From NCBI GenBank assembly GCA_023055505.1, contig JALIRH010000042.1, positions 2,178,335 through 2,242,334 of the forward strand: a stretch of DNA of 64,000 nt. Reading direction: 5' to 3'. The DNA is from Callipepla californica brunnescens (taxonomy: Eukaryota; Chordata; Aves; Galliformes; Odontophoridae). Below the pieces are notes generated by a model, which did no database searches, was not told the origin of the DNA, and saw nothing but the letters and a program-made list of their open reading frames with translations. The position numbers and the translations under genes are program-made. The stretch's first letter is position 1; the number at the start of each line of letters is the position of its first letter. Shown here one piece after another: positions 40,001-50,888 of the stretch.

Positions 40001-42134
40001 CGTGCATAGCCGGAAGGATTTTCTAACATGATTACAGACTGGAAGTAGTGTGTCCTTTATCCCCTCTGTGCTGTAGGAAAGGAGGAAGCATTCTGCCTCT
40101 TTAGAATGTGAGAAGCAAAATGAGGGCGAAGGTGCACAGTGTGGTGGTGGAAGTTGCATGAGTATGACCCGAAAATGGGTTTGGATGTGCTGGTGCAAAC
40201 TGTGCTTGCTGGGCTGTCAGGATGTGTCTGCAGTGCGTGTTTGTAAGATATTTACTGGTAGCCTGACAACACCTCAAACACTGATGGAAAACATCCGGGA
40301 TGAGATTAATCAAGTGGACATCAGTGATGATTGAAGCCTGTGCTGGGTTCTCTCTGCAGTCAAAGGAGAGACGGATATCTCCAGCAGGGCAGCAGATGTA
40401 AGTTTTAAAACGTAATGAATTGTTCTCTGGAGGTGCTGCTCTTTGCCCATTGATTTCTCCTCCCCGATTATTTTTGACAGACAATGGACAACTCCTTGCA
40501 GGTGAGATTAACTCTCTCCTCACACAAAGCTTCACTTTGGGAAATGCATTCTTGCATGAGGTGCTGTGGGTGCTGGCAGCTGCAGGGTTGGCTTTGTAAG
40601 TCCTTGTGCTGCTTTAGGAGATGAAACAGTGGGGCATCTTCTCTCTTGTGCTGGTGGCACACAGCAGGGAGGTGCCATGGTGCTGTGGGGTCTGCTTGGT
40701 TTCATACCTCTGTTCTAGATAGGGTTTGCCCCTGTGGTATCTCTGGCTGTAACACTGTGTACTGAAAGGCTGCAGGATGGCACAGGGAAACACTGCATCT
40801 GTGAATATGTTTAGTAGGGTAGTAGGGGGAAGAAAAAAACATTAAAACATAGCTTATTTTTTGTTTCAATTCCATGATTGCATGGTCCATTTCATCTCTG
40901 CCAGCCCCAACTTGTGCTTTGAATCACCTGAGGTCTGGCACCACCTCTACTGCTGTGGCTCGGAGATAATCTAGTGAAGAAGTCCTCTGAATTTCTGACC
41001 ATGCTGATGTCTGACATAAGTGTGAGCTGAGGTTTTCATCCTGCCAAGGGAAATGTGAATGTGATGGGAAAAGACCAAGTGTAAGGCAGGGAGATTGGCT
41101 GGGGCAGGTGAAAAATGGGACCAAGCAATGTCAGTGCTCACTGTTACTCAGATATGCAGTGGGTGTGTGGTCTCCATAGGGCTGAATTCTTGTAGCCTAT
41201 AAGAAATCCATGGAATTGCATTTAGTTTTCTGTAATGTATGTCTACGTACACATGATAATCAATGGAAGGTTTCATTACTGTGGTGACATGTTCCTTCCA
41301 GCTTGTTCTCTCCTGTGATTATTGCAATTTGTTCCTCCTGGAATTTCTGTAAGGCATGACAAGGCACCAAAGTTGGGGTGAGTTGCACAAAGGACTCCTT
41401 TGCATATTAAAGACTTTGCACTGTCACTTGATTAAATTTGGGAAAGCATCTACCACTGTGAATGTCATCAGGGAGACGAATTCCAGTGCTCATTACAGGG
41501 GTGCTGTGACAAATAGGTGGAGGAAGGAGTACGAAGTGATGGTGTGCTTTTTTCCCAAGCCTTGTCAATGCTCATTTTTACTTCCCTCCATCCCTAGCAG
41601 TCTCAATCCCTTGATAATAAATGCAGCTCGCATATGAGCAACCCCCCAGACTGATTTCTCTCCGCTGGAAGAAGTGATTTAAAAGAACAAGAAAAGACAT
41701 TGAATTGTGTTCATTATTGATAATCTTAAAGATTTACTGCGGGCTTTCAGAAAAGCTCCTGCTTTAAAGCAAATGGCTTTTATCTCCTTTTTTGTTTGTC
41801 TAGTTGGCTTTTGTGGGTTTTGTGGCTGTTTTTTTTTTTCTTTTTTTCCCCACTCGGTAGCTCATGTAGGCAGGGACTTGAATTATTTTCTTTCTGAGGG
41901 AAATCTGTATGGCTCTGCAATCAGTGGGGACTTGTAGGAGGAAGTGTTTTGCTCCTGCAGCAGTGCACGGGGTGTCAGAGCCCTGGGCTGTGATTCTGTC
42001 CCTTGGGCATCAGGCTACTTCATTGCATCCTGAATTGTAGATATTTGTGACAAATAAAAACCCTAAACAACAAAACACAGCAGTGGCTGAAACTGTTTCT
42101 AGTGGTCCTTCTGAGCCCTCATTGTGATGTATGG
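37066..42134. other. Intergenic DNA, no gene recognised
   Basis: No coding or RNA gene seen. AT-rich and low in CpG, with a conserved-looking AT segment at about 39770-39880. Confidence 0.5.
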
Positions 42135-42560
42135 TCATGGAATCATAGAATGGTTTGGGTGGGAAGGGACCTGTTAGATCATCTAGTCCCACCCCCCTGC
42201 TATGGGTGTCCCTGCCTTTCTCTAGGGCAGGTTGCTCGCAGCCCCATCCCAGCCTGGCCTTGATCCCTTCCAGAGAGGGAACATCCACAGCCTCACTGGG
42301 CAACTCAGCAAACTGGTGAGACTCTTCCAGTGTTTGACAACCCTCACAGTAAGTAATTTCTTCCTAATATCCGGTCTAAATCTTCCCTCTTCCAGTTTAA
42401 GGCTGTTTCCCTTTGTCCTGTGGCTTACAAAAAGTCCCTCCCCAGCTTCTCTGTCGGCCCCTTCATGTGCTGAAAGGTCACCCTGGAGCCTTCTCTTTTC
42501 CAGGCTGAAGATCCCCTACTCTTGCAATGATCTCCTCCCTGTTTGTGTTTCCCAGCCCTG
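42135..42560 (-). mobile_element. CR1 LINE fragment (3' part)
   Basis: The plus strand begins with the diagnostic antisense 3' end (TCATGGAATCATAGAATGGT, TTGGGTGGGAAGGGACC) and continues through typical CR1 sequence (TCCCTTTGTCCTGTGGCTTA, CTTTTCCAGGCTGAAGATCC). 5'-truncated and degraded. Confidence 0.93.
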
Positions 42561-45500
42561 TTTCAGAGCTTTGAGCTTTGGGTTTTAAATGGTCTTCATG
42601 TGGCACTTTGTTGTGTTGGTGTGTGAAGAAAAGGGGCAGGTCCATTCTGATGACTCTCCAGCTGCTCCTGGTGCTAGCTCAGCTCAGCATGCTGGCAAAG
42701 TAATGATCACAGTGGTTTTATTTTGTTGCTCCTGGTATTCTCTTTGTGGGAGCAGAAGCAGTTGGTGCAGGGAGATGCAAATGGGAGTCAGGTGCTCAGT
42801 GACTAAACCAGAAGGTAGAAAACCAGGGGAATGGGAATCTGTGCTAAAAAGCCAAAGAACTGTGGATATCTCCGCTGGGTTCTGACCTCTCTCAGCCTGC
42901 ATCAAAGGACAGCATTAGTCACCCTGTGCTCAGAGTCATTAGGTGTTAGAGACATGAAAGTACAAGATGTCAAGTTGGGAGGCACAGACCAGATGTGCTT
43001 ATTCACCTCTATGCCCTTCCCCTCCAGAAGATCCAGAGTTTCTAATTACCACTGAAAAGAGGTTCAGGGAGGAGCAGATGGCATTAGAAATCGGGAGATT
43101 TGAGTGAGCTGCCATGGGGTTATGAACTTTTCACCCATATAACCTCTTGATGAGCACAGGTTGACCTTGGTGCTGTCCTGAAACCAAAGCCTTCTAGGAA
43201 GGTTGGTGCTGGAACCAAGTGGGGAGGTCCTGGGGGTTATGATGGGATAGTGAGTGGGTCGTAAGCCTTGTCCCCGTGTTAAGCATGCTCATTATTTCAG
43301 AATAATCAGCTTTTCTGTATGGATGACTGTCGGGAAGCAGGCAGCACAGCACTGACCCAGCGATGTGTGCAATTGCAGAAGCAGCAGATACTCAATATCC
43401 TGGGGAATCAGGACACCCACTGGGAGTTTCTTAACCCATTCCCCTCTATTTGGGTGAGAGCACTTGTGCACAGACTCTCTAGAAGCACAACCGTGAAAGG
43501 AGAGGACCTTCCCTTTTTGTGCTCTGGGAAAGGAACATAACATAATAACAGCTGAGATGGAGCGTGCAAATGGATACTGCCAAAGTTGAACAAGGAAAAT
43601 CTGACCCTAATGTTTAGAGTTAGATCCTAACTTTGCTCTTCTGGAGTGGTGGTGATGCTGATAAGAAATAGAGAACTTGGTGTATTTAGCAGTCAGATTC
43701 AGCATGGTGTATCTCTGTAGCAAAGTTCCTCTGCATTAGAGTTTTCCTGTGTGCATAAGTGAAAGCATCTTGGGCAAATGTAAATTCAGTGACCTACCAG
43801 AGGAAAAAGGAACAGAATGTACTTTGGTTTTGGTTATTTCTAAGTAACTGGAGTGAGCGAGGTAATTTGTGTAGATACTGGGCAATTGCGTGCACCCATT
43901 CAAACTCCTGGAGCACCTCTGCCTTCCACAATGTGATTTTTTTGCCTCTGAAGCAAAAGATATTTCCCAAAGGTCTCCGAGCATGTGAGGCTATATTTCA
44001 GCCCTGTAGTTAATTCAACAAAGAATACTGGAACACAGAGTATCAGAAAACATTTTCTGCGTTCAGAAAGCAAAACCATATGCTCAAACCCCATCATCAG
44101 TTCACAGGCATTTTAATAACCTCATACTTCACCAATCAGAATAATTAAATAGGCTCATTATTTAAAATATTCATTGTGTCCGGATTCCATGTTTGGCTTT
44201 CTTGGTCAATTTGGTTCTTGCTAATCTGGGGGAAGGAAAGAATGTTCTCTAGTGCTTAATTTGCATTAAAAACACTATAATTTGTAAGTAAATTGGAAAG
44301 CTTTTAAGTGGAGAGGGAACATCAGTGACTTGACAGTCAAAGCTCTCCTTTGTTTTTCAAGCATAATGTTCCAAAAAGATGCTCTTCCTTTCTTGGAATT
44401 ACACGGCAGCAAGAATGAAGCCTTGTAATTGTTCATTAATCTACAGTTGTTAAGAGTGTGGTGGAAAGCACTAGAAAAGGGAAAGCAAAAAAAAGACTTG
44501 ACGTGGGTAGTATCTTGCTTATGATACCTTTGCTAGAGGACAGATTGTCAATGGCTTACCCTGTGCGAGGGGTTATGGTCGATGCTGGGGTTGGGGGGAT
44601 GGAGTTGGCCGCTGTCCCTTGGCTTTGATCTCTTCCTTTTTGCTGCTCCCAGGCGTGCACAGCTTCATCTTCCTGGTGACCCAAGGGGCATTCCCACAAG
44701 GACTCATAACGAGAACTTGGCTGAAAGAGATGAAAAGATAGTGAAATATTTTTTATATCTCACCATGGATAAAGTGTTATTTTCCATTGTGGTCAAGCGA
44801 AAAACTTATTGGTTTGATTCAACGAATGACCTGACTAGCAGGTGGACTCCACTTTTCTTTCTCTTTTTTTGGGGGGTATCTGATTGCATGGATACTCTAG
44901 GGGAGCAGATCTTTTATCTGTTGTATTAAAGACTGCTTTCTCTGTGCCTTCCTCCTCTTCATTTAGGAAGAGGATAGAGGAGTGAGAAATGCCGTGGAGG
45001 AGCTTATTTCAATGCAAATCTGCTGCCGATAATTGCAGTTTTAAAATCTTCTCAACCTCCAGTGAAACAAAGATAAAGGAATAATGGCTGTGAATTATCA
45101 GCTGCTCCACTTACCTTCAAAACAGTTCTTACATTGTTGTGATACTTGGGTGTATTTATTTTTGTACTCCTTTTGTTTTTCAGTACGCCTGTGGTTTTGG
45201 TATGGTTTTTTTTTTTTAGTACCCCTGTGATAATTCTGCATCCATCTTCTTGCTATGGATATGTAAGGCTAATAGCCATGAATTCTCTCTTCAGTTCTTC
45301 TAAAGTAATTGGATCCTTTTCCCCCCCGTTATTTGGTTTCTAGGCCAGGATAATACAGCAAATACACAACTGTGTATTTGCAGTGAATAATTTGCAAACG
45401 TTTGCAGCAAATATTGCAGCTGCAGGTTGTGGTTCATAGGGAACTTGACCAGAGGGACTCTTGCTTTGGGGATGTGGCAGTCTGGATCGACTCATGGTGC

Positions 45501-46548
45501 ATGTTCTCATGTTGAACTTGATTATTTTTTTTTTTTTAACATTTGGAGTTTTAATGGTAGCCATGACCATTTTTCAGAAGGGGGAGAAAAATTGTGAATG
45601 GGTGTAAATAAAGAAAAACCCAAGGCTCCTAATAAACATTCTTAGGACCACCAAGTCCTGCTTGTAGCAGGCAGGTGCTATAACTGATGGCTGTATTTAT
45701 CTGCCAGGGTAAAAGAATGGCAAATCAAGATGGATGTGTTTCCACCTGTCTGAACTAACAATTTATCACCCTAATTCCTGATGGATCAGGCACTTGCCAA
45801 AGCAGAGTAATTGTTTGGATGTGGAAGTTGGCTTTCTGATGCAAGGGATTTATGATGTGTCAGGATGTGGACAGAAAGTCTAATATTGTTGTGTACTAAT
45901 TTTATGCATGTGCACGTCATGTGGCGGTGCCAGTGTCTGCAATGGGAGTGACCACTGGATGGGCTGGGTTTGGGGAGCAAGAGAAGCCTGCCTCCTGACA
46001 GAGGATGCTGTGCCATAAGGTTCTTGCACCTTTGATTTGAAGCTGCTGCTGGCATATGTTATCCATGGCGGCTGAACGCACAGACAGAGCTGTGAACGAC
46101 TTGATTGCTTTTCTCACCTGCCCGAGGAGTGTCAGACCCCATTGTTTCTGGCAGTGCACTTCAATTAGGTCTTAAAAATAAATGTGGTCGTACATCCTCT
46201 GAGAAACTGGAGAAGCTGTGGTGGGTTCCTTGGAGAGCAGACAGGTTTGATTTAGGCTTAAGGACGATGCTTCTGCACAAGGGAGGCACCAGTCACAATA
46301 ATTACATCGCTGTCTTCTCATAATATGATTTATTTAGATGTTGCTGTATGAATTAATTCTCTCTAATTGCTGCTCTTCTCACTCTAAATCAAGGCTTCTT
46401 GCTTTCTGGAGAGTAGTGAACATGATCCTACACTGAAGTAATTAGTCCAATTAGTAAGGAAAGCAGATGTGGAAAACCAATTACTTTCAGGAATATGTCT
46501 GCTCCCGTGTAGCCCGAATGCTGTTCAATCAAAATGTAACAGTAATTT

Positions 46549-46567
46549 AATAAAACATTGTTTTATT
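46549..46567. repeat. Perfect 19-bp inverted repeat with opposed AATAAA
   Basis: AATAAAACA, one central T, then TGTTTTATT. Each arm carries a polyadenylation hexamer for its own strand. Confidence 0.85.
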
Positions 46568-48087
46568 CATCACCTCCGTTCCGACTGCTTTGGAGAAGGC
46601 AGTTTCTGAGCTTTGTGGCCACGGAGATCTGAAGGGAAAACAGCTGACGATGGTGTTGGAGGGACGGAGGAATCCTTCTGCTCAGCTCAGTCTGCGGGGA
46701 GAGGGATTGGAGCAGAGCTTGAAGAAGCATTAGGAGTGAGGAAGGGAGAAGCAGAAATCCCAGTGTGTGTTGCAGATCTGCATACGTGTGCCAGACCTGT
46801 GGGTGCAGGGCTCCTGGGGATGGGCTGTGCTCTGTGCCTAGACCTGGCTGTCTCATGCTCTCATCTTACATCTGAGTTCTGTGACATCTATACCAGCAGG
46901 GATGTTTTGAATTTACATCACTTTGCAGGCGAACAGAATGAGGCTGAGTAGCATGTAACTGTATCCCAGATGGAATTAAGTTTTCACTTGGAAGTACCCC
47001 CTGGTGTGACTGGAGCAGCAAGGTGCCCTGCTCTCAGTGCAGTACCTGCCCTAGGGCAGCAAATGGAGTTACTGCTTCTGAGGTCACCAGGCTGCAGCCA
47101 GTGGTCACAATCAGACTGCATCAGAGCAGTTCTGCAGAGCATTTGGCTCAGCATCTCTGTTAGACAGCCAGGAGCTGGTGTAGTTGGATGGAAGTGGTGG
47201 TTTCTTATTCTTATGCTTTGTTTAGCATACAGAAGTAATCGATAAGACATCGAGTGTGGAAAAAATCGAGGGAAGCGAGGGCTCAGTGCTTTTCCCTGTA
47301 ATTAATTGTACCAGGGTCCTTGGTGGGGTGGGCACAGCCAGAGGCACTGTGTCTGTCTGCACTGAGCAGGGAAACCAGCCCTCGTTGGGGTTTGTTTTGA
47401 AGCTCTTTAACAAAACACGCACAGAGGAGCTTTGCTGTGGAAGTTCACCCATCTATTTTCTTCCATCTACTGCGCGCGGAAGACAAGCGTGCTCATAATT
47501 GGGCCATTAAAGGAGGTGTTGAAATGTTGCTAATTGTCAAAGGCAATTAAGTGTAGCAACATGTCACAGGTAAATTAACGAGGCTCCAGGTGTTACGAGC
47601 GAGTCACGTTTGTGTGGGTATCAAACAGTTCCTTTCTGCTGGCTGGCTGTTTTTAGTGATGTGCTGATGTCTGTGCTGCCCCTGTGCATGGGATGCTCCC
47701 AAGAAGCAGGCAGTCCTGCAGGAAGCTGGTAATAAAGCAGCAACAGTGCTGTTATTTGGCTTATTCCCATTTTTAGGAAGACCTGCGGTGACCCGAAATC
47801 ACCGCTGAGAACATTTAAGTGTTTTAACCTTTGAGTAAATATCATGGGGTTTATTTCTGATCGTGGTTTAGCGCACGGGATCTGGGAGCTCCTCTAGGAG
47901 TGGCAGCTGTATTGTTGCTGTCGAAGCCCACTGCATCACACCCCCTCCCCCCTGCAGCTCACAGAGCCGTGGATATTAGGGGAGCCCACAGTAGGGTGGA
48001 ACCATCACATGGTCCTATAATTACCACTCTTTGTTCCTTTTCTCTTCCCGATGCAGTAGATGCCCTCCCTGCAAAGAGACTTGTGAT

Positions 48088-48112
48088 TATGTGCGTGTGT
48101 GCACGCGTGTGC
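48088..48112. repeat. 25-bp alternating purine-pyrimidine tract
   Basis: Perfect alternation from TATGTGCG to GTGTGC, including CACGCG. Such tracts are prone to Z-DNA under supercoiling. Confidence 0.7.
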
Positions 48113-48287
48113 TCGAGGGTGGGTGAAACGTAATTGTATATTATTAAAATATTATGATTTTTTTTTTCCCATTCCAAGCTGTAGGCAACGTGGCACCTCC
48201 CCAGTGCCTGGTGCAGCTGGCTTTGACTGGCACTTGCAAGGTTGTCCTCCAGGTGCTGCATCAGAAATCTTTTGACACAGTGTCAGT

Positions 48288-48346
48288 AATTAAGTGTACA
48301 ATTAAGAGAATGTCTGCAATTAAGTTCAATCAGTCAGTCAATCAAA
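48288..48346. promoter_or_regulatory. Cluster of NKX-like and PBX-like sites
   Basis: Three AATTAAG cores at 48288, 48300 and 48318, the first reading AATTAAGTG, followed by AATCAGTCAGTCAATCAAATC at about 48327-48347. The density is unusual and suggests an enhancer. No conservation data were available. Confidence 0.35.
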
Positions 48347-50807
48347 TCTACATTTGTAAAGTGTTTCTAAAGGGCCTCTCATCCAAACCTCCCCTCTGCT
48401 TCAGAGCGTGGTGGAGTTGACACCAGACACGAGGCAGTGCCTATGGGAGGGGGCACAAAGGGCTGTGGGGTCGGCGGTGCAGTCAGCAGAGGGTATCCAA
48501 GGCTCAGCTCTGCTGAATGGAACTAATTTTAGGCAAGGAGTGCAGATTCACAATGAAAACAACTACTGAATGGGTTGGGAGGTTAGATTTCTCTTGCTGT
48601 CTGTCTCCCTGGGTATCCAGCTTAGCTCCATCATGTTATTGCCCATTTCTATCCCTATAGAAACAAACAAAAAGGGATTTTGATAAGCTCCCTTGGCTTC
48701 GTAGCATTCTGAGCATCTTTCAGCTTGTGCCAGCTTTTGGTAGGGAGGGTCTTTTGTGTTCTTGTTGCATCTGTGGCTGACCCATGACGTGTGCTGCCCA
48801 GTAAGGGAACGTGGAAGGGAAGCATTGCCTGCCCCGCTGTGGTTGTTGGATGCATTTTCCCCAGCTGTGCCACTCACAGCCCATCCCACGCTTGAATCTC
48901 TTTTTTAGTTACGCAGAAGAGTAACTTGAGGGTTTTCCTTGTCTCTGGTGCTACATCAACTTGAGCAATGAGCCATGGTCTCTTTGATAACAAGCTTGCA
49001 TTTACATAGCACCTGTCATCCCTTAAAGGAGTTGTGCTAAGTGCGTGGTGTATTGACAAAGGCTCGTCCATAGCAGTGTGCAGCTCTGGCACTTTGTCTG
49101 CTGTCTTCTGTATTCATTGCTTTAATGCATGGAAAGCTGTCAGCCAAAGTGTCCTTCATCGGCAGGAAGAAAGAACAACTGGCTAGGTGCTCCATTACTG
49201 TCAGTGCTGTAAATATACTTCAGTGTATCACTAATATGCTGCTGTATTTCTGTCCTTGTAGAGCTCCCAGTGCCTTACAAAGGCCCCTTGCACCGGGAAG
49301 ATGAAGGCACCAACGATGGGTGAGAGGTGCTGGGGATCTCAAAACAGAGCATGGGATGCCCCAGTGCTGAGTGCTGCTCCCTGACCCTGCTGCAGCAGGA
49401 AGGTAGGCACTGTGATTTTATTACTTGGTAAATAAGCAGACCTTTGCATTTCTCACATCCTTCTGTTTGGCACATTTCATGTATACACCTGTGCTTAAAT
49501 GGTTTCAATAGCAAAAAAGATCAGGAGTGCTGCAGGTGTGGGGAGGAATCTGTTGTACAGCCACCCCATGGCTGCAACCAGAACTCCTAAGAAAGATCTG
49601 TGAAGGTCTCTGTTCTCAGATACCCTGAAGAAAAATATTCCAGAATGAAGATCTCTTTTTTGGTTATACGTTTCAAGAAAGCTCTGGAGAATGAATGCTA
49701 CATGAGTAGGAGTGCATTAGGAACTGTAATAGTAAATGGTTGTCTTGATCCTAGTCTAAAAATGTGCTGTGATCCCGTTATTGCAGTGATCCCATTTGGA
49801 GCTGAATCAACTTTAATAACTGGTCTTAGGCAGGATGATCACTTCTGGTACCACGTCTGAGACGTGCTGTGTGTTATGCTTAAGAGTGAGCCTGGAAATA
49901 AATGTCAGAAGCGTTGGGAACTTTGATTGCTGACTGGGAAAGCTCAGTGCCTCTCTGTGGGAGCTGCCTGTTGGCTTCCAAGGGGGAGGAATGGGAATGG
50001 ATGGGGCCAGCAGCTGAGAAGGAATACAAGACCATAATTCCCTGCAATACAGTCCTATGCCTATCAAAGCAAATAACCCTTCCTGGTAGGGGAAGTACGT
50101 TATATGTTTTGCTTTAAATTTGATGGATCTAATTTTTTGGGCCACTAATCCCAGGGACACGAGGACCTTGAATTACAGTTGGCAGATGATTGGTGTTAGA
50201 TGTGATGCTTCTGTGCATCAAATGTGTTTAACTGCATTAACCTCTGAGGAATTAACACTGATACCTTAAAAGAACAGTCTTGTGCTCAACCCAAAGAATC
50301 TTAATTCTTCCTCGACTTGAATCTTATTTACATTTATTTTATTACCAAATCAGTGGGCCTACAGTTGCAGTGGTGTTCTGCCATACCCTGAAGCTGGAGG
50401 GGGGCAAGGATGGATGCTTAGGGGGTCCCGAAGGAAACACACTCTGGTGTTTGTGCCCTGAGACTGTTCCTGCAGTTGGCTCCACAGTCCTAAAGGGAAG
50501 ACGACTGAAAGCAATGGTTACACATCTTATTTATCCATATGAACATTTAATATCCTGCTAACAAGGTATTTAAGCCTTCAGAAAACCAGCTTGTGGTCTT
50601 TGTAGACTTTTTAATCTTTACATACGATGCAGAAAATTCGTACATTTTCAAAATGGGCTCTTACTGGAGGTTTTGAAGACACATTCAACTCATTAACTGA
50701 GTTGGCTCTGTTTGCCAGCACACTTGGCCTCTGTTTGGGTGCCTGGTTTCCTTTCTCTGCTGGTGGGAAGCAGTTCTTCTTGTTGCTGATTCATCTCCAT
50801 GTCTCTT

Positions 50808-50828
50808 GTGCTTCACTCCACTGAAATC
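50808..50828 (-). ncRNA. MIR205: Mature miR-205-3p (star arm)
   Basis: The 21-nt opposite arm. It differs from the human arm only near its 3' end (GCAC against GTTC). Confidence 0.85.
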
Positions 50829-50843
50829 TGGTTGGGTATGAGA

Positions 50844-50865
50844 CAGACTCCGGTGGAATGAAGGA
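50844..50865 (-). ncRNA. MIR205: Mature miR-205-5p
   Basis: The 22-nt dominant mature product. By eye it is identical to the human form, with the seed CCUUCAU. Confidence 0.97.
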
Positions 50866-50888
50866 CAACAGAACCCATGGATTGTCCT

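Larger units (their letters stand above)
42561..50789. other. Intergenic DNA between CR1 and mir-205
   Basis: No protein gene recognised. It holds AT-rich candidate regulatory segments at about 44100-44220, 47480-47590 and 48255-48385, a Z-DNA-prone tract (48088-48112) and a perfect inverted repeat (46549-46567). It lies downstream of mir-205 on the minus strand, so the 3' exons of the host transcript may be here, but I cannot place them. Confidence 0.45.
50790..50888 (-). ncRNA. MIR205: mir-205 precursor
   Basis: Minus-strand hairpin of the vertebrate microRNA miR-205. The 5p arm (50844-50865) carries the invariant CCTTCATTCCACCGGAGTCT core. The loop region CTCATACCCAACCA and the 3p arm (50808-50828, GATTTCAGTGGAGTGAAGCA) match the human hairpin closely. 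In the stem, CTTCATTCCAC pairs with GTGGAGTGAAG, with a single G:U. Known role: it is abundant in stratified epithelia and represses ZEB1/ZEB2, which maintains E-cadherin. Its position on the far side of CAMK1G from LAMB3, on the CAMK1G strand, is the same as in human. Confidence 0.98.
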
